In this document: positions 9,901 to 20,092 of the stretch, piece after piece | Layout of the letters: each line of letters starts with the position of its first letter | Position numbering within the stretch: position 1 is the stretch's first letter | NCBI GenBank assembly: GCA_030998225.1 | Contig: JAPYXD010000704.1 | Span: 12,896,001 to 12,960,000, forward strand | Length of the DNA stretch: 64,000 nt | From: Diplolepis rosae | Lineage: Eukaryota; Arthropoda; Insecta; Hymenoptera; Diplolepididae | Reading direction: 5' to 3' | Notes under the pieces: generated by a model | Databases searched by the model: none | Told to the model about the DNA's origin: nothing | Seen by the model: the letters and a program-made list of their open reading frames with translations, nothing else | Made by a program: the position numbers and the translations under genes

Positions 9901-12493
9901 GAAAAGGATATTTAAGGGAATAAAATGCTCTGATAATAATTTTTTTTTTACATTTTGTAAAGAAAATGTCGAAGTATACAATCTGATGTAACAGTTTAAT
10001 AGAGTTTATATTTTTAGTCTATAAGATCTTTTCTTTGGCCGCTAATACACTTTCGTTATTCTCGATCTTAACATATTTTTTTAGTGAACCACAATTTATC
10101 AGGAACATGTGTTAAAAAACTATCAATTATACTAAATTTTTTTTGAAGTAGTAATTGTATTTTCAAAACTAGATTTATTTTTAGAAAATATTTTACTTTT
10201 AATCTGTTAAATTGTCCTGCTCCGAACTCGGCCACAAGCGTTCAGTCGACTAACGAATTCCAACAGGTTCTGAGCTTCTGAGACGACCTGAATTAAAAGC
10301 CGCAACTATTCTATGCCCGTTTCCGCGATCACCCTGAGGTACGCTGAGCACGGTCAGTGAAGTAGGACCATCATCAGTAGCAATGACTGTGTTTTAGCGT
10401 GTCTGGTAAGGTGCGGATGGCCGCCATCACTCCTGTACGCGTGCGCAGTCAAAGTATAATATCTCGGCGGCGCGCTGAATACTCACTTAAGATAGTTCAT
10501 CCGAAAAAATTAGACCACAGGCAAAAAAAGAAAAAAAATTTAAAACATAAAAAAATAATGCATTTAACAAATTTTATTTTCACCCGAACTTTTTTTTTTA
10601 TCGATTCATAGCAAATTTCAAAAAATGATGTTATTCTAATAAATCACGGATCACTTTTTCAGGAAAGATTCTCTACAACTTAACCATTTCTAATTTTCTA
10701 AAATGAATAAGTCATTACCGAATTCAGCAATTTGTTTATAAAAATTTCGTTTGGAAAATGTTTTTTAATGGTTTTAGCCATTAAAGAATTTATTTTTAAA
10801 AATTATGAACGGCGAAGTTAGGGGAAATCTTTTCTATGAAAAAATGATTCATGATTTATTAGAATCGCATAATTTTTTTAAATTTGTTAAGAAAACCCAA
10901 GTGCGAAATTAGATACGGCCCAACACTGGCCCAGCATCGACAAAAATTTGCCGAAGATCGGCTGCCAATATCGTGCCGTTGCTGGAATGATAACTCCGGT
11001 ATGCACTTGGCGGCTAATGCTGGCCCAAATTCTGGCCACCAGCACTTGTTTTCGGCACAGCAACGGGCCAATGCTGTGCCGAACTCTGGTTTTCTCACTT
11101 CCAGGATGGTTTGCCGTGGTAAAAGTGACACATGGCCCAGTAATGTGCCGTCCATGAGCCCGACTCTAGCTCTTCTACTTTCAGAACTGGATGCCATAGT
11201 AAAAATGACAATCGGCTTGGTATAGGGCCGATACTGGGCCAAGATTCGGCTGAAGGTAGGTAAATTTAAACAGTCGAAAAAGGCCGCCGTCGTCGGCCCA
11301 GCACTTGACCGATGTAAACAGTGACACTGGCCCAATAACAATGGCCGACTCTTGGCTGCCGAGATTGGGCCAATATTGTGCCGTATTATCACCTTCGGCA
11401 ATTCGCACTTGGGAAGCGATAAGAAAAAAAGTTGGGGCAAAAATAAAATCTATTAATAAAATTATTTTTCAGTATTTCAAATTTTTTTCATGTAAAATAA
11501 TCTTTCCTCTTTCAAAATAGCCCTTCAATAATAATATTGCTATTCTTGAAAGCAAAATTATCTATTTTTGCCTGAGGTCTAATTTTCGTGGATGAACTAG
11601 GCGCCTTAGTACGGCAATCGAGGAAAAGAAAAAATTAAAATGATCTTGGTATTGTCGGCGGGCAACAAATTGAGAGGAATAGGTACTTTTAATACTATTT
11701 TTTACTCTATAGGGGTATCAAAAGTACCTATTTCTCCCAATTAAGGAATATTTTCTCTTGGTATGGTTTTTTAGTAACCCAGCTTCGTTTTCTGCGTAAA
11801 CATATATCAAAATAAAATTTTGGAAAAAGCGTCAAAATAAATGATATCTGGACATGAATGTGTTGAGAGTTTTGAGTAAATTTTATTTCTGTATCCCTTA
11901 CGAGCTCTATACGAGTACTGAAAAAATTAGTGAATAATTTTACTATCAAGTCGTACAAGGCCACTTCTATGTGGAAGTGAAGAATTGTCAAATAAGCGAC
12001 AGTAGTTAAGTTTGGTGAAGTACGGATAAGACTATCTAGGAAGTAATAAAAATTGTACTTTTAATGTGTTTCAGGATGGAAAAATTTTGAATAAGTTTGG
12101 TTACGTCTATCGACCACAATATGAATATTTAATAGTGGTACATTTAAGGCAATATGAGCCATTATATACAGTAAGTAAATCAAAGTGAAACAATTGAGCC
12201 AAGGAAACTTGAACAAATTAAAATCAATATCTTACTTTTTCTGACAAAATTACAATTAAACAGTCAGTAAAATAATCTATTGATACTAGCCCTTTTCCGT
12301 GTTTCGAAAGCCAGTTTAAAATTAAAATTTAATGACTTTTCAGAGTCGTCTTGGTGATCCTTTATTTATTGATGGGCAGCTTGCAGCAACTTTAGTCAAA
12401 AAAAGTTCGTCTAGTTTAGCACTTTATTACTATCGTACCATTAAAGATTCAAAAAACCTTTTTAGCACTGAACCTACCAGTGCGGTCAAATGA
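6588..12493 (+). CDS. Secreted S1 (trypsin-fold) protease homologue, paralogue 1, exons 2-5
   Basis: Four exons (6588-6919, 7409-7513, 12075-12170, 12344-12493) keep the same phases as paralogue 2, and all splice sites read AG/GTAAGT-like. Together they code for about 227 residues. The pattern C-TGFFYMQSTFLSSYE-C has the 16-residue spacing of trypsin Cys42-Cys58, with Glu where the catalytic His belongs. LGDPLF in exon 5 aligns with GDSGGPL but lacks Ser-Gly-Gly, so the protein should be non-catalytic. No signal-peptide exon was found upstream, because the duplicated segment begins inside intron 1. It may lie outside the window or be lost, so this is either a gene with a distant first exon or a recent pseudogene. 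The C-terminus is rewritten by a MITE. The fold call is an inference from motifs; a database profile search would settle it. Confidence 0.6.
7409..7513 (+). CDS. Paralogue 1, exon 3
   Basis: Acceptor TATTCAAG, donor GTAAGT, 35 codons, phase 0 on both sides. It contains KNLIYTGP, shared with paralogue 2 as ENLIYTGP, and LTLGW, which fits the trypsin-fold GWG strand. It is two codons shorter than its counterpart. Confidence 0.7.
7780..8740. repeat. GC-rich 309-bp tandem repeat in intron 3 (copy 1)
   Basis: GGGTTCTGGGTAACACTGGA starts at 8011 and 8320, giving a 309-bp period. Each unit has two related halves, each with a GTCCGCAAC/GTCCACAAC..GTCAAGCC-like part and CCCGACTGTGCCAAATGA. It is much richer in G+C than the surrounding intron. 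The matching block in copy 2 is 55230-56590. As 309 is a multiple of three, the minus strand stays open through repeats (7614-8111, 8148-8420); I regard these frames as incidental. Confidence 0.8.
8940..9290. repeat. AT-rich degenerate repeat, AAATTTATTTGATT-like words
   Basis: Many alternating TTGAATCAAATAAA and TTTATTTGATTTAAAC words give a fold-back structure with a middle near 9120. The matching block in copy 2 is about 56970-57240, so it predates the segmental duplication. Confidence 0.55.
9291..10215. other. Copy-1-specific intronic insertion, unassigned
   Basis: Absent from copy 2, where the sequence passes from the AT-rich repeat to the CCTGCTCC block within about 60 bp. It contains a 61-codon frame at 9342-9527 with a hydrophobic start, which I do not recognise. 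A short GC-rich patch (CGCACGCGGCGCGC) lies near 9810. No terminal repeats were identified. Confidence 0.4.
10216..10486. other. Moderately GC-rich intronic block conserved between copies
   Basis: Matches 57297-57567 (words GTTCTGAGCTTCTGAGACGA, AAAGCCGCAACTATT, GAGGTACGCTGAGCACGG). It lies directly upstream of the shared TTAA element. No gene or RNA signature was recognised; it may be part of an older transposon. Confidence 0.4.
10491..11605 (+). mobile_element. TTAA-type long-TIR element in intron 3 (copy 1), interrupted
   Basis: The left arm begins after TTAA at 10487-10490 and the right arm ends before TTAG at 11606-11609. The same insertion is present at the same intron position in paralogue 2 (57573-58162), so it happened before the segmental duplication. 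The element is split by a later insertion at 10896-11413. Confidence 0.75.
10896..11413. mobile_element. Nested element with CCCAAGTGCG ends
   Basis: Inserted in the right half of the TTAA element; copy 2 lacks it. The ends are CCCAAGTGCGAAATTAG and (inverted) AATTCGCACTTGGG. Subterminal GGCTGCCAATATCGTGCCG and CAATATTGTGCCG also pair. The interior is full of GGCCCA and TGGCC words in both orientations, in a style resembling the minisatellite at 210-625. The long frames on both strands are probably by-products. Confidence 0.65.
11606..12074. other. Distal part of intron 3, paralogue 1
   Basis: Mostly AT-rich; 11606-11660 and 11745-11845 match 58163-58340 in copy 2. It contains a short inverted pair (AGGTACTTTTAATACTA / GTATCAAAAGTACCTA) near 11682-11730. 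It ends with the acceptor GTGTTTCAG. Confidence 0.5.
12075..12170 (+). CDS. Paralogue 1, exon 4
   Basis: Acceptor TTTCAG, donor GTAAGT, 32 codons, phase 0. Aligned by hand with 58367-58462, 28 of 96 bases differ. Of 18 changed codons, 17 change the amino acid. The neighbouring intron 4 (173 nt in both copies) shows only about 11 differences. Confidence 0.75.
12344..12493 (+). CDS. Paralogue 1, exon 5 with MITE-derived C-terminus
   Basis: It begins SRLGDPLFIDG, the degenerate active-site loop. From codon 45 on, the reading frame runs into the MITE at 12476, so the final residues (after NLFS) and the TGA stop are transposon-derived. The ancestral continuation resumes beyond the MITE, around ACAAAAGAATGCAGTAA at about 12718, matching HKRIL in paralogue 2. 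Confidence 0.7.
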   Translation, partial: SRLGDPLFIDGQLAATLVKKSSSSLALYYYRTIKDSKNLFSTEPTSAVK

Positions 12494-12682
12494 CCGCTTT
12501 TGACCGCCCGAAAAATAAATTTTTTTTAATTATTATATGATAATTATTTTGTGTTTATTGTTTATGCTAAATTCTGTATTAATTACAATCAACTGGAAAA
12601 GACTATAATGTTTATTTCAAAAGCGGTCATTTGACTGCCATTGGTAGAAATAGGTATATATAATATGTCGGTAGGTTTAGTG
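12476..12682. mobile_element. piggyBac-like MITE inserted in a coding exon
   Basis: The left end CACTGAACCTACC and the inverted right end GGTAGGTTTAGTG are flanked by TTAG (12472-12475) and TTAA (12683-12686). Subterminal AGTGCGGTCAAATGACCGC pairs with GCGGTCATTTGACTGCC. It has no coding capacity of its own but supplies a stop codon to exon 5. Confidence 0.8.
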
Positions 12683-13285
12683 TTAATCCGCAATAAAGTT
12701 ATTCATATTCTTAATTACAAAAGAATGCAGTAAACTGTAACCTTCATGTCGTGAATAACTTCAGCCTTAATTGCTTCTATTTATGTTTGAAGCAATTGGT
12801 CCAAGTTTATAGGAATTTATTGTTAAATTTAAGTGATAATAACTGTTTACAGTAGTTAACTAAAATAATTAAGTCATGCGAAAACAACCATGTAGAATAC
12901 CAATTGTACTTGCAAATAAAATGTTAAAAGTAAAATTGAGCGTTCAAAATTGAATTTTACAAGTTTGCTAAAAAATCATATTCGCAGGAAGAATTCAACA
13001 AACGAAATCATTCATGAGATTGTTAAAATTTTGATTTATCTAATTTAGATCTTTAAAAATAAGTTTCTGACAGTACAAAAATAAAAGCTGTAAAAGATGA
13101 ATGTTTAGAATTTGCTATGAATATTGACTGGCGTTTACTTTGATGTATGTATCTAATAATTATATAATAATTTAAAACCTATTAACATAATTTATCGAAA
13201 TTGATAACGAATGAATAACAATGAGTCCAAATGAATTCGAATGAATTTAAGTTTACAAAAAAACATTTTTATTACGTTGTTATGC
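12683..13285 (+). other. 3' flank of paralogue 1
   Basis: An AATAAA at 12692-12697 could serve as polyadenylation signal. From about 12735 the sequence matches 59680-60017 and then, past the mariner, 61351-61630 of copy 2. The uninterrupted site GATGTATGTATC at about 13142 is the empty target of that mariner. Confidence 0.6.
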
Positions 13286-13431
13286 CCAACGGTAAGATAC
13301 CTCATCTATTAGCACTCAAGACCTAGATATAATGTAGGGTGCAGGGCCCGCTCCTCAGTTCTTGTCCGACCAATAAAGTAGTAACTACTGAGCTCCCTAA
13401 GCGAATGACTCAGTAATATTCTTAAGGTAGT
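13286..13431. other. Unassigned sequence next to TTAA element
   Basis: Present only in copy 1. It contains GCAGGGCCCGCTCC and a short dyad AGTAGTAACTACT. Nothing else was recognised. Confidence 0.3.
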
Positions 13432-13435
13432 TCCT

Positions 13436-14090
13436 TCACGAAAATTAGACCTCAGGCAAAAATAGATAATTTTGCTTTCAAGTATAGCAATATTATTATT
13501 GAAGGTCTAATTTCAAAGACAAAAGATTATTTTTCATGAAAAAAATTTGAAACACAAAAAAATAATTTTATTAATAAATTTCATTTTTGCCCAAACTTAT
13601 TTTCTTATCGCTTCGAGCCAAATTTTAAAAAATGATGCGATACTAATAAATCACGGTTCATTTTTTTAGGAAAAAGATTCTCTACAACATGACCGTTTCG
13701 TATTTTCGAAATTTAATTAATTATTATCAAATACAGCAATTTGTTTATAAAAATTTTGTTTTGAAAAATTGTTTTTTCATAATTTCAGCCATTAAAGAAT
13801 TCATTTTCAAAAATTGGAAACGGTCATGTTGTAGAGAATCTTTTTACTAAAAAAATGAACCGTGATTTATTAGAATCACATCATTTTTGAAAATTTGGCT
13901 CGAAGCGATAAGAAAATAAGTTTGGGGAAAAATAAAATTTATTAATAAAATTATTTTTTTGTGTTTCAAATTTTTTTCATGAAAAATAATCTTTTCTCTT
14001 TCAAATTAGACCTTCAGTAATAATATTGCTATTCTTTAAAGCAAAATTATCTATTTTTGCTTGAGGTCTAATTTTCGTGAAGGAACAACC
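13436..14090. mobile_element. TTAA-type long-TIR element, complete reference copy
   Basis: 655 bp with perfect TTAA target duplications (13432-13435 and 14091-14094). The ends are GGTAGTTCCTTCACGAAAAT and its inverse. Each arm is about 300 bp and the two arms pair almost completely around a small centre near 13765, so the element is a long hairpin. No reading frame fits a transposase, so it is a non-autonomous fold-back MITE. TTAA targeting points to piggyBac-type mobilisation by inference. Confidence 0.85.
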
Positions 14091-14097
14091 TTAAGGT

Positions 14098-15409
14098 AAA
14101 AGTTTTGTTTATTTCTTTGGCATAGGGTCAGTTTCTTCTTATTTTCTTTGATTAAAATTATTATTATTAGATTTAAAAATGCGCAAAAAGAAAAGAAAGA
14201 ATGCAAACGTTTCGGCCACATATGGGGGCCCTCTTCAGTGCCATAAATTCAAAGATTCATTCAAGATTTCAGTAAAGGATTAGAATATAGAAGATAATTA
14301 AAAAATAATTATCATAGAAATTAAAAACTTATCTCATAGCTTGCAATTCAAAATGAAGTAGTCCAGTATGCAGCATCACGAATTGAAAAAAATTTAAAGT
14401 TCACTATGAATAAAAACCGGATGAAATGAAAAAGTATAAAAGATTTTGCACACGAACCGACCGGAATTTTTTTCAAAAAATGTTTATTATTAAAGAAAGA
14501 TGCCAAATTGGTTCTCAATGTCAAAACGCGAACAAGTTTGACATTTATGAAACCTTCTCGTGAAGACTTTATTATCGGCGTCTCTCACAGAATGATCTGA
14601 ACTGTTTTAAAAACCGACTAGGGACATGTGGCTTTGATGACCGAAAATTTTTTTCCTATAAGAAATCCTGAGAGGTTCTTTTCCTCCTTGAAGAAGACTA
14701 TTGTCCTGTATCTAGTTAAGAAATTCGAGACGTTTATGATGATTTTCACGAGTGGACGAAGGCGTTTATTTTTCAAGAAAACGATTTTGTATATAGGCTT
14801 CACGGACAATCCATTTAACACTGAATTTGCAAGCAAGGCGTTACATAAACATAAAATATTATAATATCTGTATATGTAATTTTACACAATATTTAAAAAA
14901 ATCGAAAGTTGTTTCTTTTCGCATTCAGATTTATTCTGAGATGTTTTGAAAAATGGTAATAAATTTATCTTTAAAAATTAATAAAAATGCAATTTAAATA
15001 TTCGCGATATTAAGTAACACATTAAAATTATTATTAAATTTAACTAGTTCTGAAAATAGTCAGAACTGTTAGATATTCTAGCTTTATAGTGAAAGTTAAT
15101 ATCACGAAAATTTTTTTTTCAATTCGTGATGCTGCATACTGGACTACTTCATTTTGAATTGCAAGCTATGAGATAAGTTTTTAATTTCTATGATAATTAT
15201 TTTTTTATTATCTTTTATATTCTAATCCTTTACTGAAATCTTGAATGAATCTTTGAATTTGTGGCACTGAAGAGGGCCCCCATATGTGGCCGAAACGTTT
15301 GCCTTCTTTCTTTTCTTTTTGCGCATTTTTAATTCTAATAATAATAATTTTAATCAAAGAAAATAAGAAGAAACTGACCCTATGCCAAAGAAATGAACAA
15401 AACTTTTAT
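14098..15409. mobile_element. Fold-back element with about 290-bp inverted arms, possibly Penelope-like
   Basis: The arms 14098-14386 and 15112-15409 are inverted copies. Each contains the phrase CTGAAGAGGGCC..GTGGCCGAAACGTTTG, which resembles the terminal repeats of Penelope-like retroelements. The 726-bp interior has a 78-codon frame at 14628-14864 without a recognisable reverse transcriptase or GIY-YIG domain. It inserted only in copy 1, right after a TTAA element. The class is a guess from one motif. Confidence 0.45.
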
Positions 15410-15468
15410 GAATATGGCTCAATACAATAATAGACATGTTATCAAACATGTCACTTTGAAATTCTTAA

Positions 15469-15745
15469 GGTAGTTGATCTACGAAAATTAGACCTCAGGC
15501 AAAAATAGATAACTTTGCTTTCATGAATAGCAATATTATTATTGAAGGGCTATTTTGGAAGAGAAAAGATCAATTTCCATGGAAAAAATTTGAAATACAG
15601 AAAAATTAATTTATTAATAAATTTTATTTTTGCCCCAACTTTTTTTTTTATCGCTTTTCTTAACAAATTTTAAAAAATTATGCGATTTTAATAAATTACA
15701 AATCACTTTTCCAAGAAAAAGATTCCCTACAACTTAACCATTTCA
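15469..15745 (+). mobile_element. TTAA-type long-TIR element, left half
   Basis: Begins after TTAA (15465-15468) with GGTAGTTGATCTACGAAAAT and follows the left arm to about the element midpoint, where it stops. It is truncated on the right. Confidence 0.7.
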
Positions 15746-15859
15746 TTCATTAATAAAAAGAAACTTATTTATAAATCACGTATACTATTTTGAAAATTTC
15801 ACAGCACAAAACAGAAGTGCAGATACGGATTTTTAAAGAAACCTACATATTTAGATATA

Positions 15860-16544
15860 TTTTTCAATTGCTTCTTTGTAAAGGAAGAAGAATATTGTTG
15901 AAAATTGCAATTTTGTAAATTTACTTATTTATAAATCACAAAAGAAAAAAATTAATCCAAAAATCGATTCGGATAGTTATTTATAATACTTGATGCTTAT
16001 TATTGAGAGAAAAATTAACTTCTAGTCCCTCTATTGTAATAAATTGTGGTCAATTATACATATTGGAACGTTACAGCCAGACGGACTTTTTTGCTCATTT
16101 CCCCAGAATTATACGTGAAAACACAGTTTCTTGTACGCATATGAAGGGACTCCCCAAGACTCACATTTCGTATAGTAAAGTTCGTTTTGTATCTCTTACA
16201 GTTTCGAAATTATGAGCGTTTAAAATGCACTGGAACGCTACGTGGTTTTGTAAGTGAGTTTGGAGGTTGTTACAAATTGTCTGAAGAGTCTGCGAATCTG
16301 CCGAAGCCATCTTGTTTCGTTTTCAGCTAAAGGATCAAAGTAAAGAGATCAGAAAAATTTGATTTTAGGTGAGTCTGTAGGCGAAAATTTTTGCACTGGA
16401 ATGGTACATTAAAAAATGGTATGTATTTTTATAGCTATGTGTAGAAATAAATACCACCTTGTTCAACAGATGAGCACATTTTGTGACCACCTGAATTCGG
16501 AAAAAAGGTTGATTCTCAACTCTGTATGTCTATCGTTGTTGTCA
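15860..16544. other. Unassigned AT-rich sequence
   Basis: No gene was recognised. A 70-codon frame at 16003-16215 has no known domain. The end of the segmental duplication lies near 15860. Confidence 0.35.
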
Positions 16545-17724
16545 TTATCTGTAGACACGATAACATTCTAAAAAATGATCGAATTGGTATTCATTTCAAT
16601 TAGAAATTTCATCAGAGCTGAAAAAGCAACGAATTCGCTGGTAATCCAAATCCAGAAAAAATTTAGAAAATACAACCACTTTCAGAGTTTAACAATATTT
16701 CTTTTTAATTAATTCAACTTTTTAATCTTATCTTCTGTTATTACATAGAGTGCTTTGAAACAAAAATTCCAGAATGATATGAAAAAATTAAAAAAACGGC
16801 CGTCCCACCCTACAGCTGGTGATTAAAAAGTTTCATGGCCAAATCAGTCTAAAACCAACGATTTTAATCAAATTTCAAAATTATTTCTTTGAATTTCGTA
16901 CTAGCCGATCGAGGTCGATTTTAAATGAAAGGTTTTCAAAATTTTCTATTTTAAAAACTCACTAAAAACAACGTATGCTGTAATCAGATAAGTGAATTAA
17001 TTTTTCGTTTTATTATAAACAATACAGTGAACAAAAGTATTGTTTTGAGGCTTGTCAAATGTCTGCTGCTATAAACTAATGATTTTTCCTAAAAATGTAA
17101 GTTTAATAGGGTAACTCTTCTAATCTGAATCAGCAAAATTCTGCTGATTGTCAGCTATAATCATACCACTGACTATGATCAGCGAATATACTTAGATGAA
17201 TCAGTTAATTTCAACTGATTTATTAGCATATATACCCTAATTGTAATCAGTGGTCTACTTATCTTTGATTCAGATTTAGAAAATAAGGTAGAAATTTGAT
17301 CAAAGTAAACAATAATTAGTAATTATTTTGAGAAATAACTAATCCAGGGGGGGGGGGGGATGACGAATTGATGGAGGAAACTAAGGGTCATTTTGAACAT
17401 TCGGGAACAGACTTTAGTGGAGTAAACATCTTTTCTCGCTCTAAAGATTAATTATATTTATTTTGCTTTACATTGATTTATATTGATTAGCTTCGATAAT
17501 ATATCCAGGCTTTAGTTATATATAGTGCATATTATACACGTATTCTTTTTCGAGTTAATAAATTACGAACTTTAAAATCACGTGGATATCTTAAATTCTA
17601 AATCCCTAAAAAATGTTTACATCATTTAATAAATATATTGCATTTCTCGAACAAATTTTCAGTGACTTGAAAATATTAAATGAGTTTTTATGATTTTGAA
17701 AGATTAAAAAGTATTAAAATCGGC
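16545..17724 (+). repeat. 1.18-kb tandem duplication, unit 1
   Basis: GACACGATAACATTCTAAA at 16554 recurs at 17733, a period of 1179 bp. The match continues to the end of the unit (GATTAAAAAGTATTAAAATCGGC). A G run of about 13 lies at 17347. Confidence 0.85.
17117..17281. mobile_element. MITE-like repeat with TCTGAATCAG ends (copy in unit 1)
   Basis: Left AATCTGAATCAGCAAAATT and right TGATTCAGATTTAGAAA pair. The interior is made of CTGATT and AATCAG words. The paired copy is about 18493-18656, and a relative with clear ends is 47968-48215. Confidence 0.55.
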
Positions 17725-19055
17725 TGTCTATAGACACGATAACATTCTAAAGAATGATCGAATTGGTATTCATTTTAATTAGAAGTTTCATCAGAGATGG
17801 AAGAAAAAACGAATTCGCTGGTAATCCAAATTTGGAAAAAATTTAGAAATTGAAACCGCTTTCGGAGTTTAACAATAATTCTTTATAATCAATTCAACTT
17901 TTTAATCTTATCTTCTTATATTAGATAAAGTGCTTTGAAGGAAAAACTCCAAAATCATAAGTAAATATTTAAAAAACGGCCGTCCCACCCCACAGTTGGG
18001 GATTAAAAAGTTTCATGGCCAAATCGGTCTAAAACCAACAATTATATTCCAATTTCAAAATGTGTTCTTTATATTTTACATTGGCCGATCAAGGTCGATT
18101 TTAAATGAAAGGTTTTCAAAATTTTCGATTTTCAAAACTCACTAAGAACAACGTATGCTATAATCAGATGAATTAATTAATTTGTCCTTTTATTATAAAA
18201 AACATAGTGAACGAAAGTTTTGTTTTGAGGAATGGCAACTTCCTTCTGCTATAAACTACACGGAGAAAAATGAAGATCAGATAAATATGAATGATTACTG
18301 AAAACCAGGAATAACTATAAAGTAAGAAAAGAGAGTATTAAACAGTACAGAACTCATTCCCAGACTACGTAACACTCTCTTTCCTCACCTGCTGGTCATT
18401 CCTGGTTTTTAGTATCCATTCATGTTCTTCTCATCTCTATTTTTCTCTGTGTAATATTTTTTCGTAAAAATGTAAGTTTAATAAGGTTACTGTTTTAATC
18501 TCAATCAGCGAAATTCCGCTGATTATCAGCTATAAGTATACCACTGACTATAATCAGCGAATATACGCTGATGAATTAGTGAAATTTTACTGATTTCTCA
18601 GCGCATATACTCTATTTGTAATCAGTGGTCTACAGATCGCTGATTCAGATTTAGAAAGTAAGGTAGAAATTTGATCGAAATAAACAATAATTAGTAATTA
18701 TTTTAACAAATAACTAATCGAGGGACACTTGGGAACAGACTTTGGTAGAGTAAACATCTTTTCTCGATCTAAAGATTAATTAGATTTATTTTGCTTTACA
18801 TTGATTTATATTGATTAGCTTCGATAATATATCCAGGCTTTAGTTATATATAGTGCATATTATACACGTATTCTTATTCGAGATAATAAATTACGAACTT
18901 TAAAATCACGTGGATATCTTAAATTCTAAATCCCTAAAATTTTTTACATCATTTAATAAATATATTGCATTTCTTGAACAGATTTTCAGTGACTTGAAAA
19001 TATTAAATGAGTTTTTATGATTTTGAAAGATTAAAAAGTATTGAAATCGGCTTAG
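17725..19055 (+). repeat. 1.18-kb tandem duplication, unit 2
   Basis: Same sequence as unit 1 with moderate divergence. It is longer because of the MITE at 18259-18451, partly offset by a deletion near 18722 that removes the G run. Confidence 0.85.
18259..18451. mobile_element. MITE with CACRGAGAAAAAT ends, TA target
   Basis: TA at 18257-18258 and 18452-18453. Left CACGGAGAAAAATGA and inverted right CACAGAGAAAAATAG, with paired arms of about 60 bp including ACCAGGAATRACC. Unit 1 of the tandem duplication has the empty site (AAACTAATGATTTT near 17079), which fixes the insertion boundaries. Confidence 0.9.
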
Positions 19056-19962
19056 AAAAGTACAAAGAAATTTCTGAAAATTATAAACAATTTTCACATA
19101 CTTTTAATGATTTTATAGAAAATTCGAAAAATTATAGGAGATTTAAAGGTGATTCAAAAAATTATTTGGGAGTTTAAAATATTTTGCGGTATTTTATAAA
19201 ATTATTGAAGATTTTGGACAGTCCGAGAAAATTTGAAAGGTTTTAAAAATAAATTCAAAAAATTTAGATTTTGAAATATCAAATGAAGATATGTTGGAAA
19301 ATATCATATTTTTTCTTACTTAGTTCTAAAGTTTAATATCCTCATACAATTTGGATCATATCCTCTTAAAATATTGACATAACGCGTTGTTACCTTGGAC
19401 TCATGTTTTCATACGTATTTATTTAGAATAATATGAATTTAGGCTTCCACAAAAATTTGACGACTATTTATTCCTTGCACTGATATCAGTGGAAAAAAAT
19501 AGCCACAAAAAGCTGCATACATTGTACATGAAAATTCATGAGTTATAACTTTTTTAACATTTATAACAATTTCTGACGCCATATTACAACAGAGTTGCAA
19601 ACTTTTTTTTCACGTTTTGTTACATCTTACAAAAAATGTTATCTTAAAATCAGCTGCTCAGTATAAATAAGCGCATAAGTTTGTCCTTTCCTACTCATCA
19701 TATTACTGTTACATCTTAAAATCAGTCGATTTCGAAGCTCTAAATAAGTTTTTATTTTTAAAGTTTAGTTATTTCATAGTGAACCTCACTGATTCAAATG
19801 CAGATAGCAGATAGAGTTTTTTGCTTGTTATTTTGATTTTCTTCTTGCTTCAATACACTCACAAATACAACTTATAACACAACTGTACGAAACGTGATGT
19901 CTCTACTTTTATTTTATCGAATCCACGATATTTAAAAGTAGCAATCTTTTACATATTTTTAC
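19056..19962. other. Unassigned AT-rich sequence before the palindrome
   Basis: No gene, RNA or transposon was recognised. It contains diverged internal repeats of GATTTTG-AAATT type and low-complexity A/T runs. Confidence 0.4.
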
Positions 19963-20092
19963 ATGTACTTACAGTTTTGAACGTTCAAATGAACGAAAAA
20001 AAAAAGTTATTCAAAAATAAAATTTTTTGTGATATTCATGTTCAGGGCGCACAGGATATACGATCTAGTGCAAAATATACCAAGTTTTTTTA

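Larger units (their letters stand above)
4760..15860 (+). repeat. Segmental duplication, copy 1
   Basis: Introns, exons 2-5, an intronic TTAA element and the 3' flank match 51936-61750 in the same orientation. Matching resumes at each side of younger insertions that sit in only one copy. Those in copy 1 are 4953-6056, about 9200-10215, 10896-11413, 12476-12682 and about 13285-15770. Homology starts inside intron 1, just after TTTAGATC at about 4765, so the promoter and first exon are not part of this copy. Confidence 0.85.

Noticed and set aside
14628..14864. GIY-YIG-like endonuclease (ILYIGFTDNP)
   Set aside because: Only a short resemblance to the YIG motif; the Arg and Glu positions that should follow are not found.
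17347..17359. G homopolymer as a G-quadruplex
   Set aside because: A single run in one unit of a tandem duplication and absent in the other; likely slippage, with no other G runs for a defined structure.
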